In this document: in pieces, positions 8,981 through 18,784 of the stretch
Position numbering within the stretch: position 1 is the first letter of the stretch
Layout of the letters: each line of letters starts with the position of its first letter
From: Lysobacterales bacterium
Lineage (GTDB): Bacteria; Pseudomonadota; Gammaproteobacteria; Xanthomonadales; SZUA-36
DNA length: 40,779 bases
Reading direction: 5' to 3'
NCBI GenBank assembly: GCA_029859505.1
Contig: JAOUCZ010000008.1
Span: 1-40,779, forward strand
Notes under the pieces: model-generated
The model's input: only the letters and a program-made list of their open reading frames with translations
Told to the model about the DNA's origin: nothing
Database searches by the model: none
Made by a program: the position numbers and the translations under genes

Positions 8981-9619
8981 GTGCTGGAAATTATTCTTGC
9001 TGGTGGCTGGCTAATGGTGCCCATCCTGCTCTGTTCGACCCTGTCTGTGGCAATCATCATTGAGCGATTCTGGACTTTACGCAGAAGTAAAGTGACACCT
9101 GAAGGCTTAACCAGCATGGTTGAGGACTGGGCTGCCCGACATGAACTGGATGCGAGACACCTCGAACAGATAAAGAACGAGTCGCCCCTTGGCCGGATTT
9201 ATTCGGCTGCCTTGATCAATCGAAAACGTCCAAGGGTTGCGATAAAAGAGGCGGTTGAAGATACCGGTCGTCATGTCGTTCACGACCTCGAGAGGTTTCT
9301 GAATACACTGGGCACCATCGCGGGCATATCCCCTTTGTTGGGGTTGTTGGGCACCGTAGTCGGGATGATCAAGGTATTCTCAGCCATCATGATCAGTGGT
9401 GTCGGTGATGCCAATGTGTTGGCAGGAGGTATTTCGCAGGCGTTGATCACTACGGCGGCAGGTTTGACCGTGGCAATACCCAGCTATTTCTTCTATCGAT
9501 TTTTCCGCGGCATGGTTGCGGAGTATGTCATTTCAATGGAAGAGAAGGCCATCAGCCTGATTGACTGCATTGAACGCGGCAATACCTCACCGGCCAGACA
9601 TTCTTCATACGAGGACTAG
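8981..9619 (+). CDS. exbB: ExbB/TolQ-family proton channel subunit
   Basis: This inner-membrane subunit forms the proton-conducting complex with the ExbD partner encoded next. The 212-residue product has a helix at about 5-27, a cytoplasmic stretch, and two more helices (about 108-135 and 150-175). The motif GISPLLGLLGTVVGMIKVF and the later GISQALITTAAGLTVAIPSYF part are typical of MotA/TolQ/ExbB. It starts with GTG behind AAAGGAG. It sits in the lipid A/Kdo cluster, where many gammaproteobacteria keep a copy whose partner is not settled. No TonB or TolA is present, so the energised target is unknown. Confidence 0.9.
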   Translation: MLEIILAGGWLMVPILLCSTLSVAIIIERFWTLRRSKVTPEGLTSMVEDWAARHELDARHLEQIKNESPLGRIYSAALINRKRPRVAIKEAVEDTGRHVVHDLERFLNTLGTIAGISPLLGLLGTVVGMIKVFSAIMISGVGDANVLAGGISQALITTAAGLTVAIPSYFFYRFFRGMVAEYVISMEEKAISLIDCIERGNTSPARHSSYED

Positions 9620-9622
9620 TCC

Positions 9623-10048
9623 ATGCAACTCCGAGCATCCAGTCATGAAGACCCGGAGGTTAGCCTGACCAGTCTGATCGACGTAGTGTTTTTGCTACTG
9701 ATCTTTTTCATGGTAAGCACCACTTTTGAGCATCAGGCCGTTTTGAAGGTTGACCTGCCGGAGGCCAAGAATGTCAGTGCACCGGAAGACCAGCCCAATA
9801 GTTTCGAATTGGTGATTGATCCCAAGGGTCTGTTCTATCTCAATGACCGGCAACTGGTCGATGGTAAGCGGGCAACACTCGAGGCAGCCTTTCTGGAGGC
9901 TGCTGGAGAAGATCGCAATGTTCCCGTCATTCTAAGGGCGGATGCTGAGACACCCCATCACTTTGTTGTGACTGCAATGGATGTCACGGCCCAACTCGGC
10001 TTCACCCGTTTATCAATTGCAACTGAACAAATTACAGAAGAAGAATAA
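9623..10048 (+). CDS. exbD: ExbD/TolR-family partner subunit
   Basis: This is a single-pass inner-membrane protein that couples proton flow to a periplasmic partner. The 141-residue product has a short cytoplasmic N-terminus, one helix (about 18-36, LIDVVFLLLIFFMVSTTF) with the conserved proton-carrying Asp at position 20, and a periplasmic domain. It lies three bases after exbB, and its stop TAA shares one base with the msbA start, so the three genes are almost certainly co-translated. Confidence 0.9.
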   Translation: MQLRASSHEDPEVSLTSLIDVVFLLLIFFMVSTTFEHQAVLKVDLPEAKNVSAPEDQPNSFELVIDPKGLFYLNDRQLVDGKRATLEAAFLEAAGEDRNVPVILRADAETPHHFVVTAMDVTAQLGFTRLSIATEQITEEE

Positions 10049-11817
10049 TGCCCCAGCAACAAGCAGTTTCAACCGCGGGTGCCGTATATAAACGCTTGTG
10101 GGGATACACAAGAAAATACTGGCTGATGTTCGTGATCGGTGTGTTAGGTGTTAGCCTGGATGCCGGTATGCAGGCGATGTTCATCGGTTTTGTTGAGCCC
10201 CTGATTGACCGTGTATTTGTTGAAAAAGACGCCGCCTATGGAACGTGGCTTGCGGTCGGTGTGATGGGTGTGGTGCTGTTACGTATCATAGGACATTTCG
10301 CTGGTGCCTACGGTATGGAATGGACCGGCCGGCGCGTCGTGGCTGATCTGCGCAAGGAGCTGTTTGCCAGTTACCTGCATCTGCCCGCAACTTTCTATGA
10401 CCGGAATTCTCCCGGCCAGCTCATTTCAAAACTTGCCTATAACAGTGAACAGGTTGCTCATGCCGCAACCAAGGCGGTTATTTCAGCTTTTCGCGATATC
10501 CTCCTGCTGATATACCTGGTGATCCTGATGCTCAGCACCAACGCCCGATTAACTGCCGTTCTGTTGATCCTGGTGCCGGTTGTATCCTTGGTGGTTACAG
10601 TGATCAGCCGTAAATTTCGTAAGATCTCCCGAAACATCCAGAACTCAATGGGAGACGTAGCACATGTGACCGAGGAAGCTGTTATCGGACAGCGCGTTGT
10701 TAAGGTCTTTCTTGGGCAGGATACGGAGAAAGAAAGATTCGAACGGGTGAATGAGCGAACCCGCCGGCTGCATATGCGTATGGTTGCAACACATATGCTC
10801 AGTTCCTCAATCGTTCAGTTTGCCGCCGGTATTGCCCTGGTATCGCTGATGCTTATAGCGACCCGTCCGGCAATGTTAAGCACAATTACTGCGGGCACCT
10901 TCACCGCGATCTTCTTTGCCATGATCGCCACAATTCCGCCGTTGAAGCGTTTGACAAATGTTCAATCGCAAATGCAAAAGGGCATTGCAGCTGCTGACAG
11001 TATTTTTGTTGTGATCGATGCTGAAAAGGAACAGGACAACGGAACCCGCCGGGTTGATCGGGCCAAGGGAGAAATCGAATTCCGGGATGTTGTTTTCCAG
11101 TACGACAACAGCCATAAGCCCGTGTTGGATAACATCAGTTTACATTTTCCCGCTGGAAGTGTGACTGCTGTGGTCGGACAAAGTGGTAGCGGAAAAACTA
11201 CATTGGCAGGTCTGTTGCCCCGCTTTTACACCTATAACCAGGGTAATATTCTGCTCGACGGGTTTGAACTGACTGATTACGAACTTAATAACCTGCGAAA
11301 GCAGATCAGCCTGGTCAGTCAGGATGTTGTGTTATTCAATGACACCATCGCCGGCAATATCGCTTATGGCGCGCTTGAAGGGATCGACCGCGATGCTATT
11401 ATCCGTGCCGCAACGGCAGCTCATGCAATGGAGTTTATTGAGCAGCTCCCTGAAGGACTGGATACCGTGTTGGGTGAAACCGGCACCCTGTTGTCAGGGG
11501 GGCAACGGCAACGTCTGGCCATTGCAAGAGCGTTACTTAAGGACGCGCCGATATTGATTCTTGATGAAGCAACCTCTGCGCTTGATTCGGAATCGGAGAG
11601 GGCCATTCAGATCGCACTTAAAGAAGTGATGAAAGGCCGCACAACCCTGGTGATTGCACATCGACTTTCAACAATTGAGAATGCGGATCAGGTCATCGTG
11701 TTGGGTGCGGGGCAAGTGATAGAGCAGGGTACCCATACCGAATTGCTTGAAAGGGGTGAGGCGTATGCACGGTTGTATCATACCCAGTTCGAAATTCAGG
11801 GCCGGGTCGTGGACTAA
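10048..11817 (+). CDS. msbA: Lipid A export ABC transporter MsbA
   Basis: MsbA flips lipid A-core from the inner to the outer face of the cytoplasmic membrane. The 589-residue product is a half-transporter: six-helix membrane domain (about 1-325) followed by the nucleotide-binding domain. Walker A is GQSGSGKT at 377-384, the signature LSGGQRQRLAIARA is near 487, and Walker B is ILILDEATSALD. The length matches E. coli MsbA (582). lpxK follows after nine bases, the conserved msbA-lpxK pair, which supports MsbA over a generic multidrug exporter. Confidence 0.95.
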   Translation: MPQQQAVSTAGAVYKRLWGYTRKYWLMFVIGVLGVSLDAGMQAMFIGFVEPLIDRVFVEKDAAYGTWLAVGVMGVVLLRIIGHFAGAYGMEWTGRRVVADLRKELFASYLHLPATFYDRNSPGQLISKLAYNSEQVAHAATKAVISAFRDILLLIYLVILMLSTNARLTAVLLILVPVVSLVVTVISRKFRKISRNIQNSMGDVAHVTEEAVIGQRVVKVFLGQDTEKERFERVNERTRRLHMRMVATHMLSSSIVQFAAGIALVSLMLIATRPAMLSTITAGTFTAIFFAMIATIPPLKRLTNVQSQMQKGIAAADSIFVVIDAEKEQDNGTRRVDRAKGEIEFRDVVFQYDNSHKPVLDNISLHFPAGSVTAVVGQSGSGKTTLAGLLPRFYTYNQGNILLDGFELTDYELNNLRKQISLVSQDVVLFNDTIAGNIAYGALEGIDRDAIIRAATAAHAMEFIEQLPEGLDTVLGETGTLLSGGQRQRLAIARALLKDAPILILDEATSALDSESERAIQIALKEVMKGRTTLVIAHRLSTIENADQVIVLGAGQVIEQGTHTELLERGEAYARLYHTQFEIQGRVVD

Positions 11818-11826
11818 ATAGCTAGC

Positions 11827-12861
11827 ATGCGTGCAGGTATTGAAAATTGGTTACTGAAGCATTGGTACGGCAGACACAACCCTCCGTGGTACCTTCGAAT
11901 GCTTGAACCGGTGTACAGGGCTGCATATCAACAGGCCAAAAGAATCGGTAATTCCAGGCAGGATCGCTGCCATTCAGAAATACCACTGATCGTAGTGGGT
12001 AATTTGACGGCAGGTGGCAGTGGCAAAACGCCCCTGGTGATAGGCTTGTGCAGACTGGCAGGTGATATGAATCTCAAGTCCGGTATTGCATGTACCGGTT
12101 ATGGCAGGCAAAGCAGCGAAACAGTCATGGTCCACGCCAACAGTGATACCCGTATCTGTGGTGACGAGCCGGTACTGCTTGCAGACCGGACTGGTTGTGC
12201 GGTCGTGGTTGCCAAGCGTCGCTGTGATGCTATTAGGAAATTGAATGAATTGAACCTGGACCTGATTTTCTCCGATGATGGCCTTCAGCAAGCTGACCTG
12301 GACCCGGATTGGTCGTTCTGTGTAGTAGATGGTGCCCGTGGACTGGGTAATGGACATCTTCTCCCAGCTGGGCCTTTGCGTGAAGCGGCCAAGCGTCTTG
12401 GCAAGGTTGATTTTGTCATTAGCAATGGTGTATGGGCCGGCAAACCGGATGACCTAGAGGTTACTGTAATGTCTCTGAAGGCTGACAGGGTTTGTTCACT
12501 TGATGGTGCAACTGTCATCCCCGCAGATAAATTCCAGCAAGGTCACAGCGGAACAGCGATTCACGCAATGGCAGGCATAGGTAACCCACAGCGATTCTTC
12601 AGAACACTTGAAGCGCTGGGCTTTGAAATAATCCCGCACCGATTTGCGGACCACCACATGTTCCAACGGAAGGATTTTGATTCCTTCCCACCCGGTTCTA
12701 CCGTTATCATGACGGAGAAAGACGCCGTAAAATGTCGCTCGCTTGGTATTGAGAATGCCTGGTATCTGCCGGTTGATACAGTTTTGCCTGATGAATTTGA
12801 AGTCGATTTTAAACGCCGACTTCAGGGCTTGTTAAAGAAAAGTACTGTTATAGGAGAGTAA
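11827..12861 (+). CDS. lpxK: Tetraacyldisaccharide 4'-kinase LpxK
   Basis: LpxK phosphorylates the 4' position of the tetraacyldisaccharide 1-phosphate intermediate to give lipid IVA. The 344-residue product begins with a membrane-associating N-terminal helix, then carries a P-loop at about 61-69 (TAGGSGKTP) and the family stretch IFSDDGLQQADLDPDW. Near the C-terminus TEKDAVKC is also typical of LpxK. Its stop is directly followed by the kdsB ATG at 12862, and the kdsB SD (AGGAGAG) lies inside the lpxK end. Confidence 0.95.
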   Translation: MRAGIENWLLKHWYGRHNPPWYLRMLEPVYRAAYQQAKRIGNSRQDRCHSEIPLIVVGNLTAGGSGKTPLVIGLCRLAGDMNLKSGIACTGYGRQSSETVMVHANSDTRICGDEPVLLADRTGCAVVVAKRRCDAIRKLNELNLDLIFSDDGLQQADLDPDWSFCVVDGARGLGNGHLLPAGPLREAAKRLGKVDFVISNGVWAGKPDDLEVTVMSLKADRVCSLDGATVIPADKFQQGHSGTAIHAMAGIGNPQRFFRTLEALGFEIIPHRFADHHMFQRKDFDSFPPGSTVIMTEKDAVKCRSLGIENAWYLPVDTVLPDEFEVDFKRRLQGLLKKSTVIGE

Positions 12862-13644
12862 ATGAGCACGGCCAGTGTGAGTGCCTACCATATTGTTATT
12901 CCTGCACGGTTTGCTTCTGAGCGTCTGCCGGGTAAGGTTTTGCTTGATCTGGCGGGATGCTCTCTTTTAGAGCATGTTTGGCAGCGTGCAGGCGAATCGT
13001 CGGCGGAGTCCGTTGTTATTGCCACTGATGATGAAAGAATAGTCAGTGTCGCAGAGGCATTTGGTGCACGGGTGGTACTGACAAGTCAGGATCATCAAAG
13101 TGGTAGCGACCGGATTGCGGAATGTGCTGCCGTTTTAAATTGGCCTGATGAGCAATTAGTGGTTAATCTGCAAGGCGACGAACCTTTGATGCCGTCAGCC
13201 TGTCTCGACCAGGTGGCTGCTCTCCTCGATGAGCGACCGGATTGTGAGGTTGCAAGTCTTTATTGGCCGATAACAGAAGCTGACGAAGTTGTGAATTCCA
13301 ATGCGGTAAAGGTGGTCACGGATTCAAAGGGCAGGGCGCTGTATTTCAGCCGGGCACCCATACCTTTCGCACGTAGCTTTGCTTCGATAACTGAGGCAAT
13401 GGAGTCCGGTATTGAATGGAAACGGCATCTTGGTCTGTATGCCTATCGTCTGGAAGCGTTGCGCCGCTATACTGCTTGCTCGCCAACGCCGCTTGAAAAA
13501 AGCGAACGTCTTGAGCAATTGAGGATCATGGAGCAGGGTGGTCGTATTGCCATGGCACAGGCCTGTGAGTTCATTCCTGCCGGAATTGATACTCCTGAAG
13601 ACCTTAATCGCGTGCGTTGTCTTATTGAAAGTAAAACATTATAA
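12862..13644 (+). CDS. kdsB: 3-deoxy-manno-octulosonate cytidylyltransferase KdsB
   Basis: KdsB makes CMP-Kdo from CTP and Kdo, activating the first inner-core sugar of lipopolysaccharide. The 260-residue product has the N-terminal CTP-binding motif IPARFASERLPGK (13-25), the NLQGDEPLMP motif near the middle, and YFSRAPIPF. The length is typical (about 250). It directly follows lpxK, joining Kdo activation and lipid A phosphorylation in one transcript. Confidence 0.95.
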   Translation: MSTASVSAYHIVIPARFASERLPGKVLLDLAGCSLLEHVWQRAGESSAESVVIATDDERIVSVAEAFGARVVLTSQDHQSGSDRIAECAAVLNWPDEQLVVNLQGDEPLMPSACLDQVAALLDERPDCEVASLYWPITEADEVVNSNAVKVVTDSKGRALYFSRAPIPFARSFASITEAMESGIEWKRHLGLYAYRLEALRRYTACSPTPLEKSERLEQLRIMEQGGRIAMAQACEFIPAGIDTPEDLNRVRCLIESKTL

Positions 13645-13659
13645 ATATACTTTATATCT

Positions 13660-14136
13660 ATGATTAATATATTATTTGTGTGCATGGGAAATATTTGCCG
13701 GTCACCCTCGGCTGAGGGTTTCTTTATCCGTGCGTTGCAAGATTCAAAGATCAGAGGTCAGGTGTCGACAGATTCCGCCGGCACCCATAGTTATCATGTC
13801 GGTCATCCACCCGATTCGAGGGCGGTAAGCACGGCACTCGATTTTGATGTTGATATCAGTCAATTGCGTGCACGCAAGGTTGATGCATCTGATTTTAATA
13901 GGTACGACCTGATCATTGCGATGGATCGCAGCAACTTCGAGGATTTACAACGGATTCAGCCAGCGGGCTCAAAGGCCGACCTGCAAATGATGATGCAATA
14001 CCACCCGGAGGCTCGTCCTGACGAAGTTCCAGACCCATATTATGGTGGAATGGATGGTTTTACCTATATGTGCAAGCTACTTGAGTCCGCCACCAGGGGT
14101 TTATTGAACGATATTGAGGGGCGTTTGGCGGACTAG
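13660..14136 (+). CDS. Low-molecular-weight protein tyrosine phosphatase
   Basis: This cytoplasmic phosphatase of the LMW-PTP fold removes phosphate from tyrosines. The 158-residue product has the P-loop C8-M-G-N-I-C-R14-S near the N-terminus and the general-acid loop DPYYGG at D125. A homologue follows kdsB in pseudomonads and others. In polysaccharide clusters such enzymes (Wzb type) act on a BY-kinase, but no such kinase is here, so the substrate is unknown. The stop TAG shares its last base with the GTG start of uvrC. Confidence 0.9.
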   Translation: MINILFVCMGNICRSPSAEGFFIRALQDSKIRGQVSTDSAGTHSYHVGHPPDSRAVSTALDFDVDISQLRARKVDASDFNRYDLIIAMDRSNFEDLQRIQPAGSKADLQMMMQYHPEARPDEVPDPYYGGMDGFTYMCKLLESATRGLLNDIEGRLAD

Positions 14137-15971
14137 TGGAAGATGCTGGTTTAAAGCAGTCCGCGGGGGACTTTGACGGCAAGAAGTTTGCCAAACGCCT
14201 GTCTGCCGGTCCCGGTGTTTACCTGATGCGTGATTCAGAAGGTGTCGCCTTGTATGTTGGCAAGGCTGCTAACCTGCGTAAACGTGTTTCCAGTTATTTT
14301 GATGCCAGGCCCAAGATCGAGCGGATCATGCGGATGGTGGCGCGGATTCGGTCCATCGAAGTCAGTTTGACTCGTACGGAAGCCGAAGCGCTATTACTTG
14401 AGAATGAGTGGATCAAGTCACTCAAGCCCCGTTATAACGTACTTCTGCGTGATGACAAGAGCTATCCGTGGGTGATGCTGGGAACCGATCATGAGTTCCC
14501 ACGGATTGCCTTTCATCGTGGAGGTAAAGACAAGCGTCGGCAATACCTCGGGCCATATCCATCAGCGAGCTCGGTAAGGGAAAGTATCAACCTGATTCAA
14601 AAACTGTTTCTGTTGAGAAACTGTGAAGACAGTTATTTCAGCCACCGTACGAGGCCCTGCCTGCAATATCAGATCAAGCGTTGTACCGCACCCTGTGTGG
14701 ATAAGGTAAGTCCAACGGAGTACGCAGGGCAGGTCGACAATGCATTACTTTTTTTGCGGGGACACTCTCAGAAGGTGATAGCCCGCCTGATAGAGCGCAT
14801 GGAGCATTCGGCTGGTTTGCAGCAATATGAGCAGGCCGCGCAGTATCGCGATCAGATCAATCATCTGAAACAGATGCAGGCACGGCAGTTTGTCTCGGCG
14901 GGTAACGGCGACCTGGACATTATCGCGCTTGCGAGGATGGACCGAAGCGTTGCCATTGAGGTGATTTCAGTTCGTGGCGGCCGGAGCCTGGGGCAACGAG
15001 ATTATTTTCCTACTCAATCAGAGGGTCATACTGATACTGAGATACTGCATGCCTTCCTTGGGCAATATTTTAGTGAGCGCCTGCCACCACCTGAGTTGAT
15101 CATTTCGCATAAACTCGAACAACAGGAGCTGTTTGAGTCGGTCTTCAGTGAACGCAGCGGACGCCGGGTGAAAATCCAGTCTCATCCACGCAGTCACCGC
15201 AGGAACTGGCTTGAACTGGCGGGCAGAAATGCACTAAACGCGCTGCATATGCGTACTTCCGAGTCATCGCGCATCAGCAGCCAATTCGAAGAGTTGGCCG
15301 AATTGCTACAACTAGAAGAAGCGCCAAAAGTTATCGAGTGTTTCGATGTTTCGCATACGTCCGGACATAAAACGGTCGCGTCATGTGTTGTCTATGATGC
15401 TGAAGGACCGGTTAAATCCCGTTACCGCCGTTATAACCTGAAGGGATTTGAGCCCGGAGACGATTATGCAGCCATGCGTGAAGTACTGGGCAGGAGGTAC
15501 CGAAAGCTTCAGAAAGACGAGGGTCTTTTGCCGGGTCTTATCCTGGTTGATGGTGGTAAGGGTCAATTGGGAGTCGCTATAGAAGTACTTTCGGAATGCG
15601 GCCTGAGTGACATTCCGTTAATGGGTGTGGCCAAGGGTGCTTCAAGGCGGGCTGGATTTGAAGAGTGGGTTTTACCGGTAGCACCTCATAGTCTTCGACC
15701 GGGTCCGGAATCTGCCGCCTCTCACCTGGTACAGCAGGTCAGGGATGAAGCACACCGTTTTGCGATTACCGGTCACCGTGGTCGTCGTCAGAAGGCAACG
15801 GTTCAGTCGGTGCTGGAAGATATACCTGGTGTCGGCGCGCGCAGGCGTCGTGCACTGTTGACCCATTTTGGTGGTCTTCAGGGCGTTCGTAAGGCCGGGA
15901 TTGAAGAGTTATCCGGAATTCCCGGGATTAACAGGCAACTGGCCACTCGAATATTTAAAGCGCTTCATTAA
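14136..15971 (+). CDS. uvrC: Excinuclease ABC subunit C
   Basis: UvrC makes both incisions around a bulky lesion in nucleotide excision repair. The 611-residue product has an N-terminal GIY-YIG nuclease domain (GPGVYLMRDSEG and ALYVGKAANLRKR, about 25-50), a four-cysteine region (near RPCLQYQIKRCTAPC), a UVR motif (about 205-240) that binds UvrB, an RNase H-like second nuclease domain (FDVSHTSG) and C-terminal helix-hairpin-helix repeats. The start is GTG overlapping the upstream stop by one base. The uvrC-pgsA neighbourhood is conserved in gammaproteobacteria; the usual response regulator uvrY/gacA is not upstream here. Confidence 0.96.
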   Translation: MEDAGLKQSAGDFDGKKFAKRLSAGPGVYLMRDSEGVALYVGKAANLRKRVSSYFDARPKIERIMRMVARIRSIEVSLTRTEAEALLLENEWIKSLKPRYNVLLRDDKSYPWVMLGTDHEFPRIAFHRGGKDKRRQYLGPYPSASSVRESINLIQKLFLLRNCEDSYFSHRTRPCLQYQIKRCTAPCVDKVSPTEYAGQVDNALLFLRGHSQKVIARLIERMEHSAGLQQYEQAAQYRDQINHLKQMQARQFVSAGNGDLDIIALARMDRSVAIEVISVRGGRSLGQRDYFPTQSEGHTDTEILHAFLGQYFSERLPPPELIISHKLEQQELFESVFSERSGRRVKIQSHPRSHRRNWLELAGRNALNALHMRTSESSRISSQFEELAELLQLEEAPKVIECFDVSHTSGHKTVASCVVYDAEGPVKSRYRRYNLKGFEPGDDYAAMREVLGRRYRKLQKDEGLLPGLILVDGGKGQLGVAIEVLSECGLSDIPLMGVAKGASRRAGFEEWVLPVAPHSLRPGPESAASHLVQQVRDEAHRFAITGHRGRRQKATVQSVLEDIPGVGARRRRALLTHFGGLQGVRKAGIEELSGIPGINRQLATRIFKALH

Positions 15972-16080
15972 TGGCTAAATCGGGTAATCCTGAAAATCCT
16001 TTAAATCTACCGCTTATTAACCTGCAAAACAGTCCGACTGTCTGCGATAATAGCCGGATAAACATGACCGGACCGAATCC

Positions 16081-16689
16081 ATGAAAATGACATTCCCGAT
16101 GATTCTTACACTAATGCGTATCGCGCTGATTCCGGTGCTGGTCCTGTTCTTCTATTTGCCTTACGTCTGGGCGCCCCTGGCAACTGCGGCAGTTTTCATT
16201 TTCGCGGCGATTACCGACTGGTTGGATGGTTACCTGGCGCGCCGCATGGGCTTGTTATCCGAGTTTGGGGCATTTCTTGATCCGGTGGCCGACAAGCTGA
16301 TGGTTGCCACCGCCCTGGTATTAATGGTGCATATACCGCCACCGATCGTGTTCCCCGAGATTTTTCTGACCTTATCTGCTGCCATTATCATCGGTCGTGA
16401 GATTGCAATTTCAGCACTTAGGGAGTGGATGTCGGAAATGGGTGAAAGCGGTACTGTAAAAGTCGGGGTTCTCGGGAAGTTCAAAACGATTTTCCAGATG
16501 ACTGCAATCAGTCTCTTACTTTATGAAAATGATCTCTTTGGCTTGCCTGTGGCCTTAGTGGGTGAATTACTGCTTTACCTGGCCGCTGCGCTGACCCTGT
16601 GGTCGATGTGGGAATATTTACATGCCGCGTGGCCTGTCATGAGTCGCGAGAACAACGAATCTTCTGATGACGGCGTCTCCGGTAGCTGA
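16081..16689 (+). CDS. pgsA: CDP-diacylglycerol-glycerol-3-phosphate 3-phosphatidyltransferase
   Basis: PgsA makes phosphatidylglycerol phosphate, the committed step to phosphatidylglycerol and cardiolipin. The 202-residue membrane protein has the full CDP-alcohol phosphotransferase signature: D49-G50, A53-R54, G63, D67 and D71, with an extra acidic residue at D46. There are several hydrophobic helices. The 109-base gap after uvrC includes TGCGATAAT, a possible extended -10 at about 16043-16051, but the -35 is poor, so an own promoter is only possible. Confidence 0.93.
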   Translation: MKMTFPMILTLMRIALIPVLVLFFYLPYVWAPLATAAVFIFAAITDWLDGYLARRMGLLSEFGAFLDPVADKLMVATALVLMVHIPPPIVFPEIFLTLSAAIIIGREIAISALREWMSEMGESGTVKVGVLGKFKTIFQMTAISLLLYENDLFGLPVALVGELLLYLAAALTLWSMWEYLHAAWPVMSRENNESSDDGVSGS

Positions 16690-16695
16690 AACTGT

Positions 16696-17928
16696 ATGAA
16701 TCCCGAACTGGAAGTACGCGAAAGACGTATGTCACCCACCGTCAAAGTTGGTGGTGTACTGATCGGCTCCGGGCATCCGGTCGTGGTTCAATCCATGACT
16801 AACACCGATACCGAAGATATCCGCGCAACGGCCAGGCAGATTGCCGAATTGGCACGCGCCGGGTCGGAACTTGTACGTATCACTGTTAACACAGAGAATG
16901 CCGCTGCCTCGGTACCCGGAATCATGGAACGTCTGGAAATGATGTCATGTGATGTTCCCGTCGTCGGTGATTTTCATTACAACGGTCACAAACTTTTGCA
17001 GCAATATCCCGAATGTGCCCGATTGCTGGCCAAGTATCGTATCAACCCGGGAAATGTCGGTTTTGGTAAAAAGCGCGACGATCAGTTTGCAACCATCGTC
17101 GGGCTTGCCATTGAGTATGACAAGCCAGTCAGGATTGGTGTTAACTGGGGCAGTCTGGATCAGCGACTGTTGGCCAGCTTGATGGATATCAATGGCAAAC
17201 GTAGTTCTCCGGAACCAGCCGATGCAGTGATGCGTGAGGCACTGGTCCGATCTGCCCTTGATAGCGCACAGCAGGCCGAGGAACTTGGTCTGGGACATGA
17301 CCGGATCATCCTTTCCTGCAAGGTGAGTGGTGTTCAGGATTTAATCCGCGTTTACGGGGATTTGGCAACGCGTTGTGATTACCCATTGCACCTTGGTTTA
17401 ACCGAGGCGGGTATGGGTAGCAAGGGTATTGTCTCTTCTACCGCCGCGCTCGCAGTGCTATTGCAACAGGGTATTGGCGATACGATCCGTATATCACTGA
17501 CACCCGAGCCTGGCCAATCAAGAAATGATGAAGTGATCGTTGCACAGGAATTACTGCAAAGTATGGGCTTACGGGCCTTTTCACCGATGGTAACCGCCTG
17601 TCCCGGTTGTGGTCGCACAACCAGCACCTTTTTCCAGTCCTTGGCCCTTGACGTCACCAATCATGTGCGTGAACGGATGCCGGAGTGGAAGCTTCAATAT
17701 GAAGGTGTTGAGAACCTGGATCTCGCAGTCATGGGCTGTATCGTAAACGGCCCGGGTGAAAGCCGGCAGGCCAATATCGGGATCAGTCTTCCGGGCACTG
17801 GCGAGTCACCTGTTGCACCTGTATTTATCGATGGTGTGAAGGCCGCCACGCTCAGGGGTGATAATCTTAGTGCTGAATTCCTTGCATTGATTGATAAGTA
17901 TGTTTCGGAAAAATACAAAAGCATCTGA
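16696..17928 (+). CDS. ispG: (E)-4-hydroxy-3-methylbut-2-enyl diphosphate synthase
   Basis: IspG is the iron-sulfur enzyme of the non-mevalonate isoprenoid pathway that converts MEcPP to HMBPP. The 410-residue product has an N-terminal TIM barrel ([20 protein letters not shown]) and a C-terminal reductase-like domain with cluster ligands C302 and C305 (CPGCGR) and C348 ([11 protein letters not shown]), plus the conserved Glu in GPGES. Length is normal. Here it follows pgsA by six bases and overlaps the next methyltransferase frame. Confidence 0.96.
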   Translation: MNPELEVRERRMSPTVKVGGVLIGSGHPVVVQSMTNTDTEDIRATARQIAELARAGSELVRITVNTENAAASVPGIMERLEMMSCDVPVVGDFHYNGHKLLQQYPECARLLAKYRINPGNVGFGKKRDDQFATIVGLAIEYDKPVRIGVNWGSLDQRLLASLMDINGKRSSPEPADAVMREALVRSALDSAQQAEELGLGHDRIILSCKVSGVQDLIRVYGDLATRCDYPLHLGLTEAGMGSKGIVSSTAALAVLLQQGIGDTIRISLTPEPGQSRNDEVIVAQELLQSMGLRAFSPMVTACPGCGRTTSTFFQSLALDVTNHVRERMPEWKLQYEGVENLDLAVMGCIVNGPGESRQANIGISLPGTGESPVAPVFIDGVKAATLRGDNLSAEFLALIDKYVSEKYKSI

Positions 17929-18751
17929 TACAGCTTCCCCCCAGCCAATGGCAGCATTGGCAGACCTCCATGTGCTTTACGAGCAAGCGGTTCAGGATGT
18001 GGAAGCGGAAATCAATTTTGTCGAACAGACATGGGCCGAATTGCGGCAACGACCCGCAGTAGTTTTGCGGGAGGATTTCTGCGGCACGGCCAACACCGCC
18101 TGTGAATGGGTTATACGGGATGACAATCACCACGCAATCGGTGTTGATCTTGACTCTGACGTTCTCAACTGGGGTCGTTTAAACAGACTCAGCCAACTTG
18201 ATGAGGAGCAATTGAAGCGTATCGAGTTGCTTAACGAGGATGTAGCGCAGACCTGTCCCGGCCAGGTGGATATCATCCTGGCGATGAACTTCAGTTATTA
18301 CCTGTTCATGAAGCGGCAAGAGTTACGTGACTATTTTATCAATGTACTTGATGGATTGGTTTCTGACGGTATTTTATTTTTGGATGCCTATGGTGGCTAC
18401 GAGGCGCCAATGGTTCTGACCGAGTCCCGTGAATGCCAGGATGAAGACGGTAACAAATTTACCTATATCTGGGAGCAGGCATCATTTAATCCCATAGATT
18501 CGTCCATGAACTGTCAAATCCATTTTGAGTTTCCCGACGAGTCCCGTATCGACCATGCTTTTGACTATTGCTGGCGCTTATGGACCTTGCCGGAAATTCG
18601 TGAAATTCTCTATGAAGCCGGTTTCTCGAAAGTAGATATCTATTGGGAAGGTACCGACGAGGAACAAAACGAAGGTAATGGCATTTATACACCATCGGAA
18701 ATCGGTGACGCCGATCCGGGTTGGGTATGTTATATCGTCTGCCAGGCCTGA
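17900..18751 (+). CDS. Class I SAM-dependent methyltransferase, substrate unknown
   Basis: The 283-residue product has a Rossmann-like methyltransferase core: the segment [17 protein letters not shown] (about 55-71) is the glycine-containing SAM loop, [13 protein letters not shown] the second strand with its acidic residue, and [13 protein letters not shown] the motif III/IV region. I do not recognise a named family member. The ATG at 17900 lies inside the end of ispG (29-base overlap in another frame); a later ATG near 17948 would avoid the overlap and still keep the SAM domain, so the start is uncertain. The protein is strongly acidic, with no membrane segment. It converges on ygfZ. Confidence 0.82.
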   Translation: MFRKNTKASDTASPQPMAALADLHVLYEQAVQDVEAEINFVEQTWAELRQRPAVVLREDFCGTANTACEWVIRDDNHHAIGVDLDSDVLNWGRLNRLSQLDEEQLKRIELLNEDVAQTCPGQVDIILAMNFSYYLFMKRQELRDYFINVLDGLVSDGILFLDAYGGYEAPMVLTESRECQDEDGNKFTYIWEQASFNPIDSSMNCQIHFEFPDESRIDHAFDYCWRLWTLPEIREILYEAGFSKVDIYWEGTDEEQNEGNGIYTPSEIGDADPGWVCYIVCQA

Positions 18752-18784
18752 ACCAATTCCGATCCGTAGTAGCAGGCTCAACCG

